A stretch of DNA of 64,000 nt from CAWCKS01 sp963763485 (GTDB taxonomy: Bacteria > Pseudomonadota > Alphaproteobacteria > Rhizobiales > Xanthobacteraceae), in the NCBI GenBank assembly GCA_963763485.1, contig CAVXOW010000006.1:992001-1056000 (forward strand). The letters are read 5' to 3'. The notes beneath the pieces were generated by a model, which was given only the letters and a program-made list of their open reading frames with translations, was not told where the DNA came from and did not search any database. Below are positions 42,138 through 50,759 of the stretch, piece by piece. The translations under genes and the position numbers were made by a program. The number at the start of each line of letters is the position of its first letter. Position 1 is the stretch's first letter.

Positions 42138-42329
42138 TCAGCGCGTCCGAAAGTGCCAGCGAAACCACCGCCCAAAACCGAAGTACCAGCATATGCCGGC
42201 CAGCGCACCGCAGGCGGCGAGCAGGATGAGTTCGCCCACATGCTGCGGGCGGTTGCTCCACCACATGAAGGCGGTCCACACGACGGCAAAGCCAATTGAC
42301 GCCAGTCTGAGTTGGGTCGTTCCGGTCAT
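42138..42329 (-). CDS. Small two-helix membrane protein, paralogue of 39429
   Basis: A 63-residue membrane protein sharing AVVWTAFM and CGALAGICWY with the protein at 39429-39641. Convergent with the LTxxQ protein gene, ending 29 bases from its stop. Function unknown. Confidence 0.6.
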   Translation of the reverse strand: MTGTTQLRLASIGFAVVWTAFMWWSNRPQHVGELILLAACGALAGICWYFGFGRWFRWHFRTR

Positions 42330-42418
42330 GGCTGAAGTCCCCGCTCGTTCGAATGACGGGCAAGCTAGTCAGCGCGCAGCGACCGCACTGTGATGGATAT
42401 CACATAGGAAAAAGTTTG

Positions 42419-42592
42419 GTCCCCTCCCCACGAAACCCGGGCTGGCCCGGGTTTCGCATCGGCCATGCGCAAGTCGTGCAGGCCCGACTTGCGGTCGGAG
42501 GGGTTAGGGGTTGGGGTGGCCGCGAGTGCGTGCGGTCACGGACTTTGGCCTCACCCGCCCTCCCCGACCCTCTCCCGCAAGGGAGGGAGTTA
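42419..42592. repeat. Palindromic repeat, family A, copy 3
   Basis: Inverted C/T-rich ends (CCCTCCCC..., CTCCCGCAAGGGAGGGAG) with an inner CGAAACCCGGGCTGGCCCGGGTTTCG-type stem split by a short loop. Fills the gap before the bacterioferritin gene. Confidence 0.7.
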
Positions 42593-42595
42593 TCC

Positions 42596-43078
42596 CTAGT
42601 CGTGCTCGAGCTCGCCGATGTGCTTTTGGGAGTACAGCTCGACGCCGATCTTCTTGACGAGATCGATCTGGGTTTCGAGGAAGTCGATGTGGCTTTCCTC
42701 GTCCTTCATCAGACCCTCGAAGATGTCGCGCGTGACATAGTCCTTCACCGAATGGCAGTGCGTCGCCGCCTTCTCATACAGCGCGCGCGCCGAGTATTCG
42801 GCCTTGAGGTCGCAGTCGAGCACTTCCTTGACGTTCTGGCCGATATGCAGGGGATCGAGCACCTGCATGTTCGGGAAGCCGTCGAGGAAGATGATGCGCT
42901 CGATGAGCTTGTCGGCGTGCTCCATCTCTTCGATCAATTCCTTGCGCCACTTCTTGGCGAGCGCCTTCAATCCCCAGTTGTCTAATAGACGATAGTGCAG
43001 CCAATACTGATTGACGGCGGTCATCTCGTGACGGAGCGCCTTGTTCAGGAAATCGATGACCTTTGGATCGCCCTTCAT
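42596..43078 (-). CDS. bfr: Bacterioferritin
   Basis: A 160-residue iron-storage protein forming a 24-mer. All ferroxidase ligands are in register: Glu18, Glu51, His54, Glu94, Glu127 and His130; Met52 is the haem ligand. GGAG precedes the ATG at 43078, so the longer frame from 43147 is not used. The ferredoxin partner gene lies 115 bases upstream on the same strand. Confidence 0.96.
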   Translation of the reverse strand: MKGDPKVIDFLNKALRHEMTAVNQYWLHYRLLDNWGLKALAKKWRKELIEEMEHADKLIERIIFLDGFPNMQVLDPLHIGQNVKEVLDCDLKAEYSARALYEKAATHCHSVKDYVTRDIFEGLMKDEESHIDFLETQIDLVKKIGVELYSQKHIGELEHD

Positions 43079-43193
43079 GGCCGTCTCCGAATATTCGCTG
43101 CCGGATAACTCAGAGGGGTTCTTAGGCAAATCGGTAAACAGGCGCAATCGGGCGGCGCAAAACCCCTATAAAAGATGGAAATTCATTCGCCGA

Positions 43194-43460
43194 TCAAAGC
43201 ACTTGTCGGGGCCCGGTGGTCGCGAATTCGCGTCGGTCCGACGCCATGTGCTGGTGCGGGCAACCTTCGGCGCACTCCCTCGCGCAGGCGCCGAGCGCTT
43301 CGGTCATGATGCGCCTGATGGTGCGCGCGCAGCGCCCGCATTCGGCGCTGCAGCCAAGGCAGCCGTAGACCTGCCGCGCAGTGCGCGGCACTTCTGCGGC
43401 CGTCGTTACGGCGGCGCGGACATCGTCGTCGGACAGCACGTTGCAGGAACAAACGATCAT
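43194..43460 (-). CDS. bfd: Bacterioferritin-associated ferredoxin
   Basis: An 88-residue [2Fe-2S] protein that releases iron from bacterioferritin. Cys4 and Cys6 (VCSCNV) with Cys41 and Cys44 (ECGRC) are the expected cluster ligands; two more cysteines in GCLGC (34, 37) precede the second pair. A cysteine- and His-containing tail (CARECAEGCPHQH) is longer than in E. coli. Start is ATG 43460; the frame to 43550 is unsupported. A candidate Irr box lies about 110 bases upstream. Confidence 0.9.
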   Translation of the reverse strand: MIVCSCNVLSDDDVRAAVTTAAEVPRTARQVYGCLGCSAECGRCARTIRRIMTEALGACARECAEGCPHQHMASDRREFATTGPRQVL

Positions 43461-43566
43461 TGGGCCGGAAGCTTGATGATGCCTGCATCGCTGATAGTGA
43501 ACGGCATCGGCCAAGGCAAAAGGAAAACCCGCTCTTTCAAGCGATTCCAAACTGGACAGGCGTCCG

Positions 43567-43583
43567 CTTAGAACGCGTCTAGA
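43567..43583 (-). promoter_or_regulatory. Candidate Irr/iron-control box upstream of bfd
   Basis: CTTAGAA, three bases, GTCTAGA matches the 17-base Irr box (TTTAGAA, three bases, TTCTAAA) at 11 of 14 arm positions. The place, upstream of bfd-bfr on the minus strand, fits iron-responsive control by Irr. The site abuts the 3' end of the caspase gene. Confidence 0.4.
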
Positions 43584-43591
43584 TCGGGCGG

Positions 43592-45406
43592 CTATTGCGT
43601 GCGGAAGAAGAAATCCTGCGCCGGCAGCTGCCCGTAGGTGAAGGGTTCCTGCTCCTTGTTGGTGCTGGCGAAAACGTCGTCATGCACCAGGCGGAACAGC
43701 CTGTTGATCTCGAGGCCCGGCATCAGCATGCGCTTCACGACCGCAGCGGCGAACGGGCTGTCCTGCCCGTCGCCATCGGTCGCGACATGGCCGTGCTTGG
43801 TCGCGAACGCGACCAGCGTGCCGCTCTCCGGCTCGATCCGGGCGAGCCCCTTGCCGAGGCTCGAATTCTCCGCACTGCCGTGCAGTTCAGACGCGAAAGG
43901 ATTTTCGCGGCAGGCATCGAGCATCACGAGGCGGAGTTTTGAGGCTGGGCCAACGGCGTTAAGCACGGCGTCGAGTGCGACACTCTCCTTCGGAATGTCG
44001 GTGTCCTCGACATATTTGACATCGACTGGAACGAGAAAGTTGTTGCCATCATACTCGATGCCATGGCCGGCATAGTAGATCACGGCCCAGTCGGCATTGG
44101 CGGCGTCTGCCGAGAACTTCTTGAGTGCCGCGGCCATGTCGTCGCGCGTGCCGTCGATCAGGGTGCGGACGTTGGCAAAGCCGGCCCGGCTCAGCGCGTC
44201 GGCAATGAGCTTGGCGTCGCGCGCCGGATTGCCAAGTGCATCCACCGCCTTGTACTTCGAATTGCCGATCACCAATGCCACGCGCACGCCGGCATGATCG
44301 GCCTTTGGCGCCGGCGCGGCTCCAGATGCTATTGCGATCTTCGACTTCAGGCGATCCTGCACCGCAAGGGCGACACTATTGTCCGGCGCGATCGCAAGCG
44401 CGGCCTGGACATCTGCCTGCGCCTTGTCGAGCGTACCGGCCATCTCAAAGGCGCGGCCGCGCGCAATGAGCGCCTGCACCGCTCTGGGATCGATGCGAAT
44501 GACCTCGTTATATTCGCCGATTGCATTGTTGGTATCGCGCCGTTCGAGATAGATGCGACCGAGATTGCCGTGCGCCTTGACGAAATTCGGCGCGAAACTG
44601 ATGGCCTGCTTCAAATCAGGAATGGCGGCGTCCGGGTTGCCAAGGTTCATGTTGGCCCAGGCGCGGCCATTGTAGATGCCGGCATTTTTCGGCGCGAGGC
44701 GCAAAGCTTCGTCGAAGGCCGGTATCGCCTTATCGAATTGGCGCGCCTTGTTGTAGACGAAGCCAAGATTCCCATAGGCCTGCCACATATCTGGACTGAG
44801 GCGCGTCGCATTCGTCAAGTCGTCAACCGCGCGCTGCTGCTCGCCCATGCTCGAGAACACGATCCCACGAGTGACGTAGGCAGACGGCAGCTTGGGATCA
44901 CTCTCGATCGCAGCGTTCAAATCGGCCAGTGCCTTGCCGCTGTCGCCGGAATTGAAATAAGCATATCCGCGCCCATTGAGTGCGCCCGACAATTTCGGAT
45001 TGATGGCGAGCGCCTGGTTGAATTCACCAATGGCATCCGCGAAGCGATTCATGCGATTCAGATCGACGCCCCGCCACGTGTGGACGAACGGGTTTTTCGG
45101 ATCGAGCTGGAGTGCGATGTCGAGCTCCTTCATCGCACCATCAAAATCCTGCGCCTGGTTGATCAGCTGACGCGCGCGAGCGATGTGCGGCTGTGCCGGC
45201 GAGCGGCCACCGCCCTCGGCGTCGCCGCCTTGTGCGTTGCCGCCGGGCGCATTGCCGCCCGCCTTGGGCCCGCCCGGCCCCTTCTGAGCGCCCGGTCGTG
45301 GCTGTTGCGCGAGCGACTGATCGAACGGCCAACAGACAAGCGAAACACACGCAGATACCGCAAGGGCGAAAATGGCGGGCGTGATGCGCCGAGACATGCA
45401 ATTCAT
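43592..45406 (-). CDS. Secreted TPR-caspase (metacaspase-like) protein
   Basis: A 604-residue exported protein. A signal peptide (about residues 1-30, ending SLAQQ) is followed by a Gly/Gln-rich linker and, from residues 80 to 375, eight or so tetratricopeptide repeats (for example FADAIGEFNQALAINPKLSG). The C-terminal 240 residues are a peptidase C14/caspase-like domain: VALVIGNSKYK at its start, the catalytic His in YYAGHGIEYD and Cys in LDACRENPF. Such proteases have been linked to death-like or stress responses, but this one's target is unknown. The start at 45406 (or 45397) is chosen from the signal peptide. Confidence 0.85.
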   Translation of the reverse strand: MNCMSRRITPAIFALAVSACVSLVCWPFDQSLAQQPRPGAQKGPGGPKAGGNAPGGNAQGGDAEGGGRSPAQPHIARARQLINQAQDFDGAMKELDIALQLDPKNPFVHTWRGVDLNRMNRFADAIGEFNQALAINPKLSGALNGRGYAYFNSGDSGKALADLNAAIESDPKLPSAYVTRGIVFSSMGEQQRAVDDLTNATRLSPDMWQAYGNLGFVYNKARQFDKAIPAFDEALRLAPKNAGIYNGRAWANMNLGNPDAAIPDLKQAISFAPNFVKAHGNLGRIYLERRDTNNAIGEYNEVIRIDPRAVQALIARGRAFEMAGTLDKAQADVQAALAIAPDNSVALAVQDRLKSKIAIASGAAPAPKADHAGVRVALVIGNSKYKAVDALGNPARDAKLIADALSRAGFANVRTLIDGTRDDMAAALKKFSADAANADWAVIYYAGHGIEYDGNNFLVPVDVKYVEDTDIPKESVALDAVLNAVGPASKLRLVMLDACRENPFASELHGSAENSSLGKGLARIEPESGTLVAFATKHGHVATDGDGQDSPFAAAVVKRMLMPGLEINRLFRLVHDDVFASTNKEQEPFTYGQLPAQDFFFRTQ

Positions 45407-45648
45407 GGCCGAATGTCGATCGGAAAAAAACGCCGGATCGTAGTTGGCAAAATTGCGTGACACAACTCGGATCGCCGCGCGAAGCCGCTCCATTGGGCAA
45501 ACGTTCACGTGATTGGCGTGCGGCAATCATGGCAACAATCCGGCTGCACCATTCACCCACCATTCAAGACCTGCGTGCGATCCTTGTGGTGTGGGCGGCG
45601 TGATCCGGCCAGCGCTTGGCGGGTCATTCTTTCTGAGAGGGTGAGATC

Positions 45649-45939
45649 ATGAATGCGACGATGATAGGGGCGGTCACCGCGGCCGCGCTTGTACTGACCA
45701 GCGTTGCCGCGCCCCGGCCGGCGGAAGCGGCGGGCGGGCGGATCGCTGCGGGTGTGATCGGCGGGCTTGCCGCCGGCGCGCTGATCGGCGGCGCGCTGGC
45801 CGCGCCGCGCTACTACGGTTACGGGCCGTACGGCTACTACGGCGCGGCCTACTATCCGGCGCCGGGCTGCTACCTGCAAAGGCAGCGCTATTGGGATGGC
45901 TTCGTGTGGCGGGTTCGTCCGGTCGAGGTCTGCGGCTGA
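45649..45939 (+). CDS. Small secreted Gly/Tyr-rich protein, copy 1
   Basis: A 96-residue exported protein. Signal peptide ends AEAAG near residue 28. A glycine-rich helix (GGRIAAGVIGGLAAGALIGG) is followed by a Tyr/Pro-rich stretch and a C-terminal motif RYWDGFVWRVRPVEVC. The cysteines at residue 74 and the last position but one may pair. GAGAGG lies upstream. The protein at 46178 has the same plan. Confidence 0.75.
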   Translation: MNATMIGAVTAAALVLTSVAAPRPAEAAGGRIAAGVIGGLAAGALIGGALAAPRYYGYGPYGYYGAAYYPAPGCYLQRQRYWDGFVWRVRPVEVCG

Positions 45940-45962
45940 GGCTCAAGGCACCCAGCGTCTTA

Positions 45963-45986
45963 ACGCAGGGGAAACGTGCCCTGCGT
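45963..45986 (+). terminator. Hairpin after copy 1 small secreted protein
   Basis: Arms ACGCAGGG and CCCTGCGT enclose eight bases. No strong T-run follows, so it is a weak terminator candidate. Confidence 0.35.
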
Positions 45987-46177
45987 ATCCTGAGGGCCAC
46001 TATCCCGGGTGATTTTGCCCTGCTCCCGCAGAAAAGTCACATTTGCGGGGTGTTGAAGGCCCCAGCATCGTGTAGATGTCGGTGGGACGCGCATTTCCCG
46101 TTGCGCCAAACGGGTTACGTTGGATTTGCCAATCGGTCCGCTGCGCTGGCGATTGAGCGCGACTGGAGGAGAGACAG

Positions 46178-46480
46178 ATGAAGAGAACAGTTACGGCGGT
46201 CGCCGCTGCGGTGATGCTCGCTGGTTCGCTTGCGGCCTTCGCGCCGGCGGCCCACGCCGAAGGGGGCCGAATCGCCGCCGGCGTTGCCGGTGGCCTGCTC
46301 GGCGGCATGCTGCTTGGCGGTGCAATCGCCAATGCGAACCAGCCACCTCCCCCGCCGCCACCGGGCTATTACCGCGCGCCACCGGCCTACTATGTCGACG
46401 AGCCGGTTTGCCAGGTCGTTCCCCAGCAGTACTGGGACGGCTTCATGTGGCGCGTCCGCCGCGTGCAGGTCTGCCAGTAA
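46178..46480 (+). CDS. Small secreted Gly/Pro-rich protein, copy 2
   Basis: A 100-residue exported protein, signal peptide ending AAHAEGG. It shares GGRIAAGVAGGLLGGMLLGG, a Tyr-rich middle with a poly-Pro run and the C-terminal QYWDGFMWRVRRVQVC of the protein at 45649. GGAGGAGAGAC precedes the ATG. Tandem duplication is likely; the family may bind or coat the cell envelope, but function is unknown. Confidence 0.78.
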   Translation: MKRTVTAVAAAVMLAGSLAAFAPAAHAEGGRIAAGVAGGLLGGMLLGGAIANANQPPPPPPPGYYRAPPAYYVDEPVCQVVPQQYWDGFMWRVRRVQVCQ

Positions 46481-46531
46481 TTTCCGACGCAGGTTTGCGG
46501 GCGGTCGCCTGACTGCCCGCCTGAAGAAAAT

Positions 46532-46570
46532 GAAGCCCGGCCGGACCGCGTCCGCCGGGCTTCGTGTTTT
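46532..46570 (+). terminator. Intrinsic terminator
   Basis: Arms GAAGCCCGGC and GCCGGGCTTC with a 12-base loop and GTGTTTT follow the second small secreted protein gene. Confidence 0.75.
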
Positions 46571-46596
46571 CAACAACGACGCCGCGCTTACACACG

Positions 46597-47829
46597 TCAG
46601 TGGCGGGCGCTCATCGCTTTCAACACGCTGGCGCTCGGCCAGCAATCGACGTTGAGCCCCGCCGATTTCTGATAGCGCCCGAGCGCCGCGCGGGTCAGCA
46701 TGCCCGCCTTCCCGTCGATCTTGTCCTTGTAGATCCCGAGCCGTGTCAGCTCGCGTTGCATCGCCTCGACATCGGCCGTGCGCAACTGGCTGGTCGCAGA
46801 CCACGGCGTCTCGAACGGCTGCCCGTTCATCATCCGATCGCTCAAGTGGCCGACGAACAGCACGTAGAGATCGGAGAAATTGTATTCCTTGATGACGAAG
46901 TAGTTCTGCGTGGTGAGAAAGGCCGGGCCGTGGATACCTTCCGGCTGCAACAGCGATGCGGATTGCGCGAGCTCGACAGCCGACAGCTTCTCGCCCCGCG
47001 CCGGCACGAAGCCGGCGCGCAGCCACTCGCCGATCGGTTTCGTCACGTCAGGCACGCCCTGGGTACAGTCGGCGCCATCAGGCGCGTGCACCTCGTACGC
47101 CCAGCGCAGTCCCCGCTGCCAACCCTTGCCGACCAACTGCTGCGCGGCCGAGGCCAGTGCATCGGGCACCGAGGTCCAGATGTTGCGCTTGCCATCGCCG
47201 TCGAAGTCGACGGCGTATTTGTAGAACTCCGACGGCAGGAACTGCGTGAGACCCGTGGCGCCGGCCCACGACGCACGCATGTCGGCGAGCTTGACGTGAC
47301 CCTCGTCGAGGATCTTGAGCGCAAGAACGAATTCGTTGCGAAACTGGTCCTTGCGCTTGCCGACATAGGCCTGCGTCGCCAACACCTGGATCGCGTTGTA
47401 AGGCAGCGTGTAGCGGCCGTAGTCGGTCTCGCGGGCCCAGATTGCGAGAATGATCGTCGCCGGCACGCCGTATTGCTGCTCGATGCGATCGAGCACCGCG
47501 TGATACTGCTGGCGCAGCGATTGGCCGTGCTCGGCAAGACGCGCGATGCTTGCTTCGCGCACATAGTCGGCAGGCGCCTGCACGAACTCGGCCTGCGGTG
47601 CCGCCGACGGCGCGCGCCCGGGCAATGCCAGATCCGGCAGACGATAATTCGGCTCAAGACCGCGCGTCGCGGCATCGAAGGTGGCGCGCGACACGCCGGC
47701 CTGCTGTGCCTCGGGCCACAGCGAAGCGATGAACGCCGTGAACCGCGCGTCCGCGGCGTGCGCAGGTGGCGGGCCGAGCAAGCCTATCGCAAAGAACACC
47801 AACACAAGGATTTGCCTGCAGCAGGTCAT
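46597..47829 (-). CDS. Lytic murein transglycosylase with peptidoglycan-binding domain
   Basis: A 410-residue periplasmic enzyme that cleaves glycan strands to leave anhydromuramyl ends. Signal peptide 1-25. The MltB-like catalytic domain has the catalytic Glu in ILAIWARETDYGRY and conserved GATGLTQFLPSEFYKYAVD. Residues about 340-400 form a peptidoglycan-binding helical domain (LTRLGIYKDKIDGKAGMLTR). The ATG at 47829 is 27 bases from the start of the divergent gene. Confidence 0.9.
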   Translation of the reverse strand: MTCCRQILVLVFFAIGLLGPPPAHAADARFTAFIASLWPEAQQAGVSRATFDAATRGLEPNYRLPDLALPGRAPSAAPQAEFVQAPADYVREASIARLAEHGQSLRQQYHAVLDRIEQQYGVPATIILAIWARETDYGRYTLPYNAIQVLATQAYVGKRKDQFRNEFVLALKILDEGHVKLADMRASWAGATGLTQFLPSEFYKYAVDFDGDGKRNIWTSVPDALASAAQQLVGKGWQRGLRWAYEVHAPDGADCTQGVPDVTKPIGEWLRAGFVPARGEKLSAVELAQSASLLQPEGIHGPAFLTTQNYFVIKEYNFSDLYVLFVGHLSDRMMNGQPFETPWSATSQLRTADVEAMQRELTRLGIYKDKIDGKAGMLTRAALGRYQKSAGLNVDCWPSASVLKAMSARH

Positions 47830-47856
47830 TTCAGCATATTGCCTGACAGGCCCGCA

Positions 47857-48420
47857 ATGAACGAGCGATTTGTGAACAAGACCCTGCTCGACACCTATCT
47901 GCCGAACTACCAATTCTCCGAACGTCACGCCACGTGGGTCAACGCCTCGCCGCGCGAGGTGCTTGACGTGATCATGGACTATGACTTCACCGCGGATGGC
48001 TTCACCGCCGCACTCATGGCGTTGCGTCGACTGCCCGGGCGCATGCTCGGCAAAGTGCTGCCGCATGTCGCGATGCCGGAAGATTTCACGATGCGGACCT
48101 TCACCCCGCTTGCGCGCGACGGCGACAAGGAAATGGCCGCCGGCCTGGTCGGCCGGTTCTGGCGGCTGGACGGCGGCCTCGTTCCGATCGCCGATGGCGA
48201 CGCGTTCCTGCGCTACGCCGAAGCAGGCGTGCCCAAGCTCGTCATGAACTTCAGCGCGGAGCCCGACGGTGCACGCACGCGGCTCTCGACCGAAACCCGG
48301 GTTTACTGTCCCGATCCGGGCTCGCGTGTTTGCTTCACGCCGTACTGGTACGCCATTCGCCTCGCCAGCGGTCTGATCCGCCGCCGCTTCCTGTCGCGCA
48401 TTCGGGCGCGGTTTGGTTGA
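47857..48420 (+). CDS. Conserved hypothetical protein, SRPBCC-like
   Basis: A 187-residue soluble protein. NASPREVLDVIMDYDF near residue 30 and GLVGRFWRLDGG near residue 100 resemble the SRPBCC (START-like) ligand-binding fold, but the match is weak and no function is known. The ATG at 47857 leaves only 27 bases to the start of the transglycosylase gene, so both promoters must overlap coding sequence if both starts are right. Confidence 0.6.
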   Translation: MNERFVNKTLLDTYLPNYQFSERHATWVNASPREVLDVIMDYDFTADGFTAALMALRRLPGRMLGKVLPHVAMPEDFTMRTFTPLARDGDKEMAAGLVGRFWRLDGGLVPIADGDAFLRYAEAGVPKLVMNFSAEPDGARTRLSTETRVYCPDPGSRVCFTPYWYAIRLASGLIRRRFLSRIRARFG

Positions 48421-48433
48421 TGCGAGCGAGCAC

Positions 48434-50086
48434 CTACCGCGTCAGCTTCTTGTACTTCAGCCGGTGCGGGATGATCGAATCCTGCCCGAGCCGCCGCATC
48501 TTGTCGGCCTCGTAGTCCTGGAAGTTGCCCTCGAACCACTCGACATGGCTGTCGCCTTCGAAGGCAAGCATGTGGGTCGCGATACGGTCGAGAAACCAGC
48601 GGTCGTGGCTGATGATGACGGCGCAGCCGGCGAAATCCTCCAGCGCCTCTTCCAGGGCCCGCAGCGTGTCGACGTCGAGATCGTTGGTCGGTTCGTCGAG
48701 CAGCAGCAGGTTGGCGCCTGACTTCAGCATCTTGGCGAGATGAACGCGGTTACGTTCGCCGCCGGACAAGGAACCGACCTTCTTCTGCTGATCGGCACCC
48801 TTGAAATTGAACGACGAGCAGTAGCCGCGCGAGTTCACCTCGCGCTTGCCAAGCTGGATCATGTCGTTGCCGCCGGAGATTTCCTCCCAGACGCTCTTGT
48901 TGGCGGCCAGCGAGTCGCGCGACTGATCGACGTAACCGAGATGCACGCTTTCCCCGATCGTGATGGTGCCCTTGTCGGGTTTCTCCTGCCCGGTGATCAT
49001 GCGGAACAGCGTTGTCTTGCCGGCGCCGTTCGGCCCGATCACCCCGACGATGCCGCCCGGCGGGAGCTTGAAGGTGAGATTGTCGATCAACAGCTGATCT
49101 CCGAACCCTTTGCTCAACCCATCGAAGTCGACGACGTTGTTGCCAAGCCGCTCGGCAACCGGAATCGTGATTTGCGCGGTCTGCGTCTGCTTCTCGCTTG
49201 CCTGTTTGAGCAACTCCTCATAGCGCTGGTAACGCGCCTTCGATTTCGCCTGGCGAGCGCGGGGCGACGCGGCGATCCATTCCTGTTCGCGCGCCAGCGT
49301 ACGCTGATGGGCCGCCTCTTCACGCCCTTCCTGCTCGAGCCGCTTCTGCTTCTGCACCAGCCATGAGGAGTAGTTGCCCTCGTAGGGGATGCCGCGGCCA
49401 CGATCGAGCTCGAGGATCCAGCTCGTGACATTGTCGAGGAAGTAGCGGTCGTGGGTCACGATCAGGATCGCGCCGGGATAGTTGCGCAGGTGGCCTTCGA
49501 GCCACGACACCGACTCGGCGTCGAGATGGTTGGTCGGCTCGTCCAGCAGCAGCAACTCGGGCTGGTTGAGCAGCAGGCGGCACAGCGCGACGCGGCGGCG
49601 CTCGCCACCCGAGAGCTTGGTCACGTCGGCATCGTCGGGCGGGCAGCGCAAGGCGTCCATTGCCTGATCGACCTTGCTGTCGAGATCCCACAGGCCCTGG
49701 GCCTCGATCTCGTCTTGCAGCTTGGTCATCTCGTCCACGGTCTCGTCGGAATAGTTGGTGGCGAGCTCGTTGTAGCGGTCGAGGATCGCCTTCTTCTTGG
49801 CGACGCCTTCCATGACGTTGTCGCGGACGGTCTTGCCGGGATCGAGCTGCGGCTCCTGCTCGAGGTAACCGACGCGGGCGCCTTCGGCGGCCCAGGCCTC
49901 GCCGGTGAATTCCTTGTCGATCCCGGCCATGATCCGCAGCAGCGTCGACTTGCCCGCGCCGTTGACGCCGAGCACGCCGATCTTGGCGTCGGGGTAGAAC
50001 GACAGATGGATGTTATCGAGGACCTTGCGGTTGCCCGGATAGGTCTTCGACAACCCTTGCATGAAGTAGACGAACTGCCGCGCCAT
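48434..50086 (-). CDS. ettA: Energy-dependent translational throttle protein EttA
   Basis: A 550-residue ABC-F protein that binds the ribosomal E site and modulates initiation depending on ATP. Two ABC ATPase domains with Walker A motifs (GVNGAGKSTLL near residue 39, GPNGAGKTTLF near residue 360), signatures LSGGERRRVALC and LSGGERNRVHLAK, and the inter-domain linker of the EttA type. No transmembrane segment. It stands alone; a palindromic repeat lies upstream. Confidence 0.95.
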   Translation of the reverse strand: MARQFVYFMQGLSKTYPGNRKVLDNIHLSFYPDAKIGVLGVNGAGKSTLLRIMAGIDKEFTGEAWAAEGARVGYLEQEPQLDPGKTVRDNVMEGVAKKKAILDRYNELATNYSDETVDEMTKLQDEIEAQGLWDLDSKVDQAMDALRCPPDDADVTKLSGGERRRVALCRLLLNQPELLLLDEPTNHLDAESVSWLEGHLRNYPGAILIVTHDRYFLDNVTSWILELDRGRGIPYEGNYSSWLVQKQKRLEQEGREEAAHQRTLAREQEWIAASPRARQAKSKARYQRYEELLKQASEKQTQTAQITIPVAERLGNNVVDFDGLSKGFGDQLLIDNLTFKLPPGGIVGVIGPNGAGKTTLFRMITGQEKPDKGTITIGESVHLGYVDQSRDSLAANKSVWEEISGGNDMIQLGKREVNSRGYCSSFNFKGADQQKKVGSLSGGERNRVHLAKMLKSGANLLLLDEPTNDLDVDTLRALEEALEDFAGCAVIISHDRWFLDRIATHMLAFEGDSHVEWFEGNFQDYEADKMRRLGQDSIIPHRLKYKKLTR

Positions 50087-50246
50087 TCTGGCTCCAGGTT
50101 TTGTGGCTCACAAAAGTCTTGTGGCAAAAAGTCATTCGACGTCCGCCGACGCCGTCTTTCGTCGTTTTTCGGGGATCTGTTCGCGGAATGTGCCGGTCAT
50201 TTAGCGGTGTGACCCGCAAAGGGCAAGGCGTGGAGCGTTTTGGATT

Positions 50247-50316
50247 GCGCATGTCCTGTTCGGAAAAACCGGCGTCCACCGATCAAGTCGAGGGCATGCT
50301 TTTCCGGGACATGCGC
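50247..50316. repeat. Palindromic repeat (family F), copy 1
   Basis: GCGCATGTCC...GGAAAA and TTTTCCGGGACATGCGC enclose a centre with GATCAAGTCGAGGGCATGC. The same element, with minor changes, is at 54405-54476. It lies in the 384-base gap between ettA and the small protein gene; nothing else is seen in that gap. Confidence 0.85.
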
Positions 50317-50470
50317 GAAAGTGACATTTTGGAAACGCTGTTTGCCAATTGAGCGCCCTTAATTCAAATGCAAACAAACCGTTAAGCTTTGGCGCTCCAT
50401 GCTGTCCGCGCCGGCAGAAAGCTGCACCTCGATCAAGCAAGCGGTCCGCCGGAACTTCGTGGAGCTTGCC

Positions 50471-50662
50471 ATGTCCGTTACCGACGCCCCCATCACTGGG
50501 CCGGCCTTCAAGGCCGCCGGACCCGCCCGCACCGGGAACAGCCTGCTCCGCTTCCTGGGCCTGCTCTGGAAGACGATGTTCAACGAGCCCTACCGGCCGG
50601 AGCGCCACTACATGCGCGGTCCGGGCCCGGCCTACGCCCGCAAGCACTCGCTGGTTCGCTGA
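50471..50662 (+). CDS. Small conserved hypothetical protein
   Basis: A 63-residue protein with an Ala/Pro-rich start, a short amphipathic stretch (SLLRFLGLLWKTMFN) and a basic Tyr-rich tail (YRPERHYMRGPGPAYARKHS). GGAG is eight bases before the ATG. Function unknown; it may be membrane-associated. Confidence 0.6.
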   Translation: MSVTDAPITGPAFKAAGPARTGNSLLRFLGLLWKTMFNEPYRPERHYMRGPGPAYARKHSLVR

Positions 50663-50759
50663 TCCCTGGTGCTGAGGCGTTCTTTCGCACAAATAGCTGC
50701 GCTAGATTGGCCCCGAAGCGGCGCCCTCCGACGCCGCAAGGTTCGGGAGAAACCCAGTC

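Noticed and set aside
44063..45460. A 465-residue open frame opposite the TPR-caspase gene
   Set aside because: Same Arg/Asp/Ile-rich antisense composition and no motif; the caspase protein in the other frame is clearly real.
46564..47856. Upstream part of the open frame that ends with the SRPBCC-like protein
   Set aside because: It is antisense to the lytic transglycosylase; homology-like sequence begins only at 47857.
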